NCBI GenBank assembly: GCA_963691705.1
Contig: OY829537.1
Coordinates: forward strand, 76,901,352-76,965,351
Origin: Viola odorata
Lineage: Eukaryota > Streptophyta > Magnoliopsida > Malpighiales > Violaceae
Direction: 5' to 3'
Length of the DNA: 64,000 nucleotides
This document shows, in pieces, positions 55,677 through 64,000 of this stretch (position 1 is its first letter; each line of letters opens with the position of its first letter). Under the pieces are notes generated by a model. The model was not told the DNA's origin. It worked only from the letters and a program-made list of their open reading frames with translations, and did not search any database. Made by a program: the position numbers and the translations under genes.

Positions 55677-56213
55677 ATATATGACATGCATTCTTTTTCC
55701 TCAGAATGTGGATACAAGACTAAATATGGTAGAGTTACCATGAAAAAAAAAGTCTTGCTGTATAATGTGTTAAGCTCAGTTCAACTAAATTGTAAGCCAA
55801 AACTAGCAAATTACAATTTTAATTATATATATTTATTTTTTTGCAACAAGAGATCGTTAATGAACATTACACAAATGTCAACCAAAGATCTTCAAATCAA
55901 GAGAAGAGATCAGATTACAGGAGAATTTTTGGATTATACAGCTGTACAAAGCAAGTCAATCTCAATAAGATTCGAACTTATACAAACAGAGAAGAACTAG
56001 ATTCCGGACAAGACATGAATGGTGTCATGTATTCATGATAATGTACTGCTCAATTTGGATATTGGAATAGCCAAGTAGTCCAATATCGCGCCTAATGGCA
56101 TTGAAATGATATGCCTCCTCTGGCCTCTATTGTGCTTTGTTCAATAACAGTATGCACTACTTGACAATCATGCAGATGAGTAAATTAGCGATGAACCCTA
56201 ACTTCTAGGACAA
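55677..56213. terminator. Shared 3' region between two convergent genes
   Basis: The 537 bases between the two stop codons must hold both 3' UTRs and polyadenylation signals. The stretch is AT-rich. I see no further gene. Confidence 0.4.
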
Positions 56214-59200
56214 CTATGCTAACCAGTTACGTAGTACAAATTGCTGGATCAAGACTGCTAAAGTGCTGCCAATAGATATATTGATGACATTGACAACATC
56301 ATTGCTGAGCTGAAAAATAGAAACAAACTTTTTCAGCAGCTAAACACAAACAAGTAAACTAGCATGAGACAGACTCAAAGAAAAAAGGCTGAGAAACAGC
56401 ATATAGTTGTGGCATGGAAGATGGAATATAGGCTACCTACCCATCCAAAACCTTCTTTTTCTTGGAGTGCAGCTCCAATTATGCTCTCGCCAAAATTAGC
56501 AATCTGAGAAGCTATCACACATATAATGGCTTCAGATCCCTTTATCTGATTCATGCATGGAAGTAGAAAAACTAATTAGATAATCTCCAAAAATCTGTAT
56601 GTTGACATGTTTCAGACATACTGAATAAGACACATCAAAACGGTAAGAACAAGAAAACAATTAAAATTCTGTTTAAATGGAAAGCCACTTCGTTATGAGG
56701 GTGGGGTATCCCTATTCGTGGCACAACCTTTGGGTCAAGAATAGATAAATAGGAATAAGTAGCATGGAAATCGTAAGACAACTTCCAACCCATGTTGAAT
56801 AAAAGGACATTACCTTCGCATCAAGCTCAGAAGTTTTCAACAAGACAACATTGCATAGCATAGATTTTCAACTAAATTAATTCAATGATCAAGTCATTTG
56901 CTTTAGGCAAATATGGGAGGAAGCAATTACTTTAATGCTATCAACTATCAGCTTATAAATATTGATTGCCTATTCAAAACTGACTGCACTCTGCACTAGT
57001 ACAACTTCACCTTGTATACATGACACAAAAGAGGACAAGAAAAACAGATCCAATAATATGAACCTCTGTTGCAAAAGCACAAAGCATACCCATGGTGGCC
57101 TTTAAGTGTAATACCGAACCTCAAACAGGCATTTGCCTCGTATATAAAGGAAGCATTAAAGTGATTGACTTCAAAACCTCTACTAGCTAGCTTTACAACT
57201 GCTTGAGAGCCAAACACTTTAGCAAGTGGATTAATCGGTGACAATGCAGATGAAAGGTGTATATCTCCCCCAAATACATGGGATACTATCCCACACAAAT
57301 TAAGATTGCCCTTAAAGCATGGTTTCCGGGTTTGTTCCACACTGTCAAAGGTCCAAAAGTTGCACCTTTACCTTTCTTATTTAGGTTAGGTTGCACAAAA
57401 TTCTACAAGACAGACATCTTTTTAACTAACACATGCATCAAATAACATGAATGTATCTAGATGGAAGCTTTAAAAAAATGTATCTATATTGAATGTACCA
57501 AAAAAAAAAATGTATTGAACAAATAGAATTCAAATCCCTGGAGGTTGATAAGGTTTTTTCTACAAGACAACATTCAATTTCATTGATTTTCGACTAAATT
57601 AATGAACAGAACATATGGAAGGATGAAATTACATTACTGCTATTAACTATCAGTTTATAGTGATTGCCTATTCAAAATTGACTGCACTTGTACAACTTCA
57701 CCTTGTATACATATTCGAAAAGGGAACAAGAAAAACAGATCTAATATATGAAGCTCAGTTGCAAAAGCATAAGGCATAAGTTATGCGGCATAACCATGGT
57801 GTCTTTTGAGTGTAATAGTAAATCTCAAACAAGCAATTGCCTCGTATATAAATCTAAGGATCGTAATGATGGTTGACTTCAAAACCTATACTAGATAGCT
57901 TTATAACCGCTCGAGAGCCAAACACTTTTAGGAAGTGGATTTATCAGTGACAACGTAGATGAAAAGGTGTATATCACCCCATGAACATGAGATCCCAACC
58001 ACACAAACAAAGATCGCCCTTAAAGCATGATTTCCGGGCTTATCCCACACTGCCAAAGCTCCAACAGGTAAAGTTGCACCTTGTCTTTGTTATTTAGGTT
58101 AGGTTGTGCAGAATTCACTGCCAATTTGTTACTGACGTTTCCAATAACAAATGATTCGAGAAGCTCTACTAGAGGCATCTTATATAAAGCACGATGAGAT
58201 GATTTTAGTATGGTTGGATTAGGAATCAAGGTATGGCTTTCCCTTAGTGCTTTCTTGCTCCTTAATTGGGCTGTTCTTTCCAGAAAGGAGTATCCATGCT
58301 CAAATATTGACAGTTTGGGTGCAATCCAAACAACAGAGTTCTGTGACCCCCCTCATAGGACAAAGCATTAAGGGACAACCATGCAGGTCATGATGCTGTA
58401 CATGCTGCTAACATTATTATACTCTATAAACTTCTAACAGTAGAAGCGGACAGGAGTTACCACTATTCTGTTCTGCAGATTTCCCACAGTCATCTCACTA
58501 GTGCTGTAATCTCTATATACTTCCACTAGTCGATTGCTCTAGAAATCTTATAGACATCCACTAGAGTAAAGGCCTTAGCTGCTCAATAGAATGCAACTTG
58601 GAGGGTGGATGATTGTAAGATTCAATAGAAATATGCCATGCTTCAACATTGTTTTTATAGATCAGGGGAAATAACAACTTATATAACCTCTTACTTGAGA
58701 CAACTATTGTGAAAGAAGTTGTTATTATTCTTATCAGATCATTTATGGTCCTCTGCTAGACAGGAATTGGATAATTTGGAAGAAAACAAGCTCTGCGAAA
58801 CTGATTCTGGCATTATTTGTTTCTTTCAGGGTTTTCATTTTCTTCTTGGAGGATGCCTCACAATCATTTCTGACCCAGATTTTAAACGCACATACACACA
58901 AATAAAAAATATAAAAGAGAAGTCATGCCAGTACTCCCTTATACCACAATGCCCAATCCCAATTAGATCTCCACCCATGCGCAAATTTATTTGTGCAATA
59001 TAGTGCAGCAGGATAATAAGACACTGTGCACAGAATTCTAATTTCCGACCACTCCTACTCATTCAATTGCAGTCATCATCCACTAAAGACAAAAATCAAT
59101 AAAGCACTAGTTTTCAGAAACATTGATAGGTTTAGTTACCAAAGAATAAGAGAAGATGAAAGACAAGTGAACAACGAATAAGTACAAAAAAGGAAAAAGC

Positions 59201-60951
59201 TTTACCCAAAAAAATCTGGAAAAGTTGGGTAAAAACCAAACTGAACTAAGCTTTAATTTGAACATGTAGAAATTGTGGTTTATGTAGGCAGTAATAATAT
59301 TTGGCTCCATCAGCGTTAACAGTGCAAAAAATAGTTCTACACATGATTAATATTTAAAGTGAAGCAACTCCAAATAAGAAGGAAAATATTTTGAAGAGCT
59401 GAACAATACTCATACCGTCAAAATAAATTATGGCTAACAAAGAGAGATTGTAAACATTACCTGACCCATGAAACAGCCAATTGAGGCAAGAACAACAGAC
59501 GCCAACAATCCAGCTACTGTTCCCTCAACACTAACAGCTCCTTCGGTTCCTCTTGGAACTACCTTAAATGTTGTAACAAGGTACCTATTAATGCCAGATA
59601 ATTTGAACAGTAAATCTTAATCCACAGCAAAAGAATAACAGATCAAAGATTTCAACAAACAAAGAGGCACTTCCTATGAATAAGGCAGTAGTGCACCACA
59701 TTTCTACGGATAAATGGCAACAATGACAACAATAGCAAAGGCAACACAGGATCCATGACAGTAAATTGATCAAACAATTAAAACCGCCTATCGGTTTGTT
59801 TCTAAATTTTCTGAATCCTATATCTGAAGAAACTTTCCTTCACAAAGTAAAATTAGTTGATAATCGATGATTCCAACTGGGTTCTTATCTTTTTCACATT
59901 CTAGTAGATAGCATCTATGCCAAGGCTTTCAGCATGAAAAAAGCATATAACTTGATTTTCATTTGAGTAACACTATAATGCATCCTTGACAAATATCTAC
60001 CGCAATTGTGTCACAGTTTCAACTGATCTTAAAATATTCATTGATTGAAGAGTTACAAAAAGGAAAGTGCATATGAATCAAACTATAGCCAGCCACACAT
60101 TCATTACTTACGTGGTTTTGCCATATGCCTTCCCGATTTCGCTTGATACAGTGTCGCTCAACTTAGTGCAGAAACTGGCAACAAAACCAAGTTGCCAGAG
60201 CTGAGAAAAAACCTTTCCCCCAACTCCATATATTGATAGAAACGCACACACGCAACCAGCAGCACTGGAACCAATCACACTAGCCGGTCCCCTTCTTCCC
60301 TTCCTCTTCTCAGCCACACCCTGAGCTTCCTTTTGTGCCATCTTCACTTTCGTAACCGCGGTGCCCTGAAATTGCAAAATAATTAAAATGCATCAAGCCC
60401 AAAAGCAAGAAACTTCCAAAAATTACTGGTTAGAAATCACTCAATCAGGACTGAAAAAACAAGTAAAAATACATGTTTACTATTTTTGGTAAGATGGGTC
60501 GTCTTAATTTCACTAGTTGACTCACTATGACGAAGTAAGAAGCAACGAGGAGGAACACAGATGAACCAAAGGCGCGCCAGGTGAGAGTACCGAGCAAAAA
60601 TGCGGCGCAGATGCCGGAGAAGGAAAGGCCAGAGACCAGAATTGGGGAGCCAACTACGAAGATGAGGAGGTTGTTGAGGAGGGCGGATTGCCAAGAGGGA
60701 GGAGAAGATTGGATGAGGGCGATAGCCTGAGACACAGCACCTTGCATGGAATCAGAGATCGCGTTTGGGGGATGCGGAGAAGGTAACATTCTGCTGGTTC
60801 TGGTTGTAAGTGATTTAAGGGTTAAGGAGGAAGTGTGGAAAGAGGGTTTGCTGCAGTAAGGAGGGAAGAGGAGGTGAAGTGGCGATTTGGGGAAGGTGAA
60901 AGAAGATGGAGTGATGGGTGGGAGAGTTGGCATTGCCATTGTCAAAGGCAT
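56214..60951 (-). CDS. VTE6: VTE6-type phytyl-phosphate kinase (DUF92 membrane protein), chloroplast, five exons
   Basis: VTE6 phosphorylates phytyl phosphate to phytyl diphosphate in the chloroplast envelope, feeding tocopherol and phylloquinone synthesis. Exons on the minus strand: 60951-60526, 60365-60112, 59584-59461, 56545-56441 and 56309-56214, all GT-AG and in frame, giving 334 residues against about 340 in Arabidopsis. Residues 1-65 are Ser/Thr/Pro rich without acidic residues until position 67, a likely transit peptide. Conserved blocks follow: SALLNNLLIF, GTLTWRAFGS, KEAQGVAEKRKGRRGP, VIGSSAAGCVCAFLS, SFCTKLSDTVSSEIGKAYGK, VVPRGTEGAVSVEGTVAG, SQIANFGESIIGA and NDVVNVINISIGS. Several hydrophobic segments fit a multi-pass membrane protein. 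An alternative start is ATG 60939. Intron 3 is 2.9 kb and holds a direct duplication. Confidence 0.93.
56835..58115. repeat. Direct duplication inside VTE6 intron 3
   Basis: About 56835-57410 and 57560-58115 are diverged direct copies. Shared landmarks in order include GATTGCCTATTCAAAA, ACTTCACCTTGTATACAT, TTGACTTCAAAACCT, GAGAGCCAAACACTT and TTATTTAGGTTAGGTTG. No coding frame or transposon end is visible in either copy. Confidence 0.8.
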
Positions 60952-61564
60952 GTTTGTTTAGGGGAAATGGAGGTCCGAGTTTGGGCAGCGTGACCCGGAA
61001 GTTGAAATCGGCTGAATCACCGTATGCCGTCGCGTGCGTCATTGTTTTTTCTTTTTTCTTTTCCGGTTGTCGTTTAGGATACCTTTGTGCCCGCCCGTTC
61101 AAAACTTATTCATTACATTTTCCTAAAACAAAATTGAGGTAAAATAATTTTAGTATATTTATATATATTTATATATGAAAGCTCCCACATAGAGTATTTT
61201 ATTTTAGTGATGTCAAAGTCAGCAAATTAAGCTATATGCAAATGTCACTTGATTCTTTTATATTTTACCGTTTAGTAATAATAATATATATTTTCATTAA
61301 AAAAAATCATAAAAGAGAAACCGATAAATTGTCGAGACCTTAAAAAATAAATACAATTTTACATTAGCTACAAAAGATTGCAAATAATAGTAAGAAATTC
61401 GATACACAAAGAAAGTGTAAACATTAAAAATGGATAAAGAACAGATTTTAACACTTAAGTAAAATATAGGGATTTTGTTTAAAACAATGCATTAAAAATA
61501 CCAAAAATAATAAAATCAGAAAGAACTTGATTAAACAATCAAGTGTGAAATGTGTGATAAAAAA
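60952..61564. other. VTE6 upstream region and AT-rich flank
   Basis: The first 130 bases should contain the VTE6 promoter and leader (minus strand). The remainder is AT-rich with no gene or transposon end that I can recognise, up to the LTR at 61565. Confidence 0.4.
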
Positions 61565-62654
61565 TGATATGATCACGGACCCCTCCAAGATGGAACAATT
61601 TGGCATGAAGCCAAGAGGACCGGTCACGAGCAGCCGATCCTTACAAATGAGAATAAATCATGCCCAAGGTCGAGGATCGAGTGCTAAATCTTCCCAATCC
61701 CAGTCACTAGGCCATGCTCACCCATCCCAAGGCCTTGACATCAAAAGCTTCATCCAAGATCCTATGCATGTCAGAATTGCGACGCATATTTGCCACCAGA
61801 ATATGGACAAGCAAATGGAGTCTGATTTGAGAGAACATAGGCTTGATGGAAACTTCAAGCTGTTAGCTTTCGTTTGGGACAAGTTTCAGGCCAATCGGAC
61901 GGGTGGATCAAAAGTTAAGCTCGTCGACATTTTAGCGCGCAGTGAGAACGAACCTAGCGGCATGCCGCCAGGAATGTCCTACCTGGAGCGGCATACCGCC
62001 AGAAATGAATTAATTTGGTTGTCAAGAGCCGAAGCTAGCGGCATACCGCCAGAGCCATTCCTCCTGGAGCGGCATGCCGCCAGACATCAGAACTTAGGCG
62101 GATTTTGGGCTTTCAAGCCCTTTCTTTTGATGCACCTATAAATACCTCTTGTATTTCTTCATTTTAGCTTAGCTTAGACATTGGTTGATATTTGTAAAGT
62201 GAGATTACTCCTTTCTCTTATCACCTAAGCCTTAGGCTCTTCATCTCTTCCTTGAGAGAGATCATTTGAGTTGAGAACACTCCTCTTGATCTTTCTCCGG
62301 GGAATCCATATTTGTAATGATTGTGAAGACTTTTGTTTGAAAGAAATATATGTATTTATTGGTTGATCATCCATAGAAACGAGTCCCTACTTGGCCCTCG
62401 GATTATATCTTGATCAAGCAACCCCCTTTGTTGATTGTTTGCTTCTTCGTGTTGTGCTCATCTCCGTCCCTTCCATCCGTCTTCGAATTCCGGGTAACAT
62501 CGTTTCCTTTTCCTTTCCATTTCCGCTGCAAATCCGTGTCTTGTGTGTGAACTTCCTGTCTTCCATTCAAGTCTTGTTGTTGACTCCATCCGGCTAGATC
62601 CTCCTCAAGCTCCATATATCATTCGGCTTACTTACACTAGGCCGGATCATATCA
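61565..62654 (+). repeat. LTR at the right edge (5' copy)
   Basis: The ends form a perfect 10-bp inverted repeat, TGATATGATC and GATCATATCA. A TATAAATA box at 62140-62147 gives a plus-strand promoter. Upstream of it lie four GCGGCAT(G/A)CCGC palindromes (61957-62080). Confidence 0.85.
61957..62080 (+). repeat. Array of four GCGGCATGCCGC-type palindromes in the LTR
   Basis: Sites start at 61957, 61988, 62038 and 62069. The spacing 31, 50, 31 shows a two-site module of 81 bp that was duplicated. The outer two sites are perfect 12-bp palindromes; the inner two have one A in place of G. They lie 60-180 bases before the TATA box. Confidence 0.9.
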
Positions 62655-62656
62655 AG

Positions 62657-62668
62657 TGGTAGCGGAGC
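62657..62668 (+). other. Primer-binding site of the right-edge LTR element
   Basis: TGGTAGCGGAGC begins two bases after the LTR. It differs from the initiator-methionine site TGGTATCAGAGC at two positions. Confidence 0.65.
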
Positions 62669-64000
62669 TTTTGGTGCCTTGGAGTTTACTTGTTGAATTT
62701 TCTGTTTTGTGTCACCTTTGTGAACCGTATATGCTCTTGTGTTGTCAACTTGTTTTTCTGAGTTTCTTGAGTCAAAAGTGTGTAATATTGCTACCTCATT
62801 CAAGTGGTAAAATGTGTGAATGTTATGCCAACTTTTGCTAGCTCAAAAGATCAAAATCTGAAAAGTGTGTTCTTGGTGTTCATCATTGTGTTCTTGGTGT
62901 TCTTGCAATATTGTGAAAAGGGAAAAAATTTGATCCAAAAATCTGATTTAAAATGCTAAAGCTAAATGTTTCCCTCTAAAATATTAATTTCCTACACCAA
63001 AGTGGCCAACCAAAGAACAAATATTCCCACAAGTGGCAAACATTCTATCTTTCAAGAGAATATTCACCTAAGTGGAGTCTTGTCCCCTTGTGCATGTCCA
63101 CTTTCCCTTGTCCAGTACACTCTTGTCCTTCCTTGGAGTCCAGCAGTCTTTTACTCCTTTCTAAGTCTCAACCAAGTCCTAAACTCAAGTCCTAAACTCA
63201 TTAAATCCTAAAGTTGAGTTTTAAACTTTTTGAGTCTTAAACTTGAGTTTTCTTGAGTCCTAAACTTCCAAGTCTTTTTCATTAATTTGCTGAGTCTTTC
63301 TTTGAGTCTTTTACTCATTTAACCCAAAATGTTTCCAGCCTTCCTTCCCTCCCACGGAAATTCAATCTTTTCTCCAAAACTAAAATTTTGAATTTCCTTG
63401 GATTTCTGCAAATTTTCTTCAGCTTTTCCTTGAGTTTTGTAATCTTCTTGAGTCTTTGTTGAGTGTAATCTTTCCTTCTTGTTCTAATCTCTTGAGCACT
63501 TGTGGTTGTTTGTGTATCACTAATTTGTGTATAAGTGATTAAAATTTTCGTGCTTATTGTGGTGATGAACAAGGTGTGAAATTTTTCATCCTAACTTTTC
63601 TTTCAAGCCATTGTTTCTTAGATTCCACTCCAGCGTTTTCTTGTGTTTTCAGCCGAATTTTTGCTTCTTTCTTGGCTGGAACTTGTAGCTCTTTGTCTTA
63701 GGAGTGTTCATAATTAATTTTGTGTTTTAATTCTATCGTTTCCTATTTTCCGTGGGTCATATTCGGAAGTTGCGCCAAGCTGTCCAGAATTTTTCCAGCA
63801 AACTGTTTTTGTGCTTCTTGTGTTCTTGCTTGTATAAATTCGTTGGGATAATCCTTGTGATTGAACTTGAGATTGCTAGCTTGAACATTGTCAAGACAAG
63901 CTTCAGTTTGAAGAAGAGTGAGAGCTTTGTGAGTACATATTTTTCGAGTGATTAAACACGAGTGTTTAAACACGTGAGGGAGAGATTATTTACTAACATC
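62669..64000 (+). other. Leader region of the right-edge LTR element
   Basis: No believable ORF. The stretch 63165-63320 has many short direct repeats of AAGTCCTAAACT and TGAGTCTT type. Pyrimidine-rich sequence follows to the window end. Confidence 0.55.

Larger units (their letters stand above)
61565..64000 (+). mobile_element. 5' end of an LTR retrotransposon running off the window
   Basis: A 1090-bp LTR is followed by a primer site and at least 1.3 kb of leader. No gag frame starts before the window ends. The primer site TGGTAGCGGAGC closely resembles that of the Gag-protease element (TGGTAGTGGAGC). With the second LTR unseen, autonomy and target duplication cannot be judged; the preceding five bases are AAAAA. 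Confidence 0.8.

Noticed and set aside
58719..59310. Small ORFs in the large VTE6 intron
   Set aside because: No family resemblance, and they lie between well-supported exons of the minus-strand gene.

Overview
This is a stretch of plant nuclear DNA, most likely from a dicot. It has intron-containing plant genes (a SUMO-conjugating E2 and a chloroplast VTE6-type enzyme), plant-specific retrotransposon lineages (Athila, Tat, L1-type LINE, large non-autonomous LTR elements) and MITE/hAT-type DNA transposons. Nothing in it suggests bacteria, plasmids or phage. I cannot name the species from the sequence.

Layout. 1-12,663 is most of a Tat-lineage Ty3/gypsy retrotransposon on the minus strand. 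It has a nearly uninterrupted gag-pol, its 5' LTR, and two different plus-strand additional ORFs in tandem; its other LTR lies left of the window. About 12,770-33,970 is one old minus-strand L1-type LINE of about 6 kb. Three later insertions have blown it apart: a young Gag-protease-only LTR element (14,592-18,129), a solo LTR (19,410-20,052) and a 10.9-kb non-coding LTR element of LARD type (20,102-30,952). In each case removing the insert and one copy of its target duplication restores LINE-like coding sequence across the gap. 34,239-38,747 holds the SUMO E2 gene between two inverted repeat arms of about 0.5 kb. 39,814-51,561 is a complete but decayed Athila element with LTRs and target duplication. 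51,745-53,971 carries small DNA transposons, including a hAT element with perfect ends.

The right end is gene space. An intronless IPI3/WDR18-like (RID3-like) WD40 gene (plus strand) converges on a five-exon VTE6-type phytyl-phosphate kinase gene (minus strand). From 61,565 another LTR retrotransposon begins (LTR, primer site, leader) and runs off the window.

Three cellular genes look functional: SCE1-like, RID3-like and VTE6-like. They are unrelated housekeeping or plastid genes and form no operon or pathway. All other protein-like sequence belongs to mobile elements, most carrying nonsense mutations that fit C-to-T transitions. I found no convincing new defence or enzymatic system. The most unusual items are the tandem additional ORFs of the Tat element, the Gag-protease-only element, the many tandem arrays inside the LARD, the self-templated inverted duplication in the LINE, and a 22-bp palindrome recurring in the Athila element. 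Exon limits, LTR ends and repeat units were read by eye and may be off by a base or a few.
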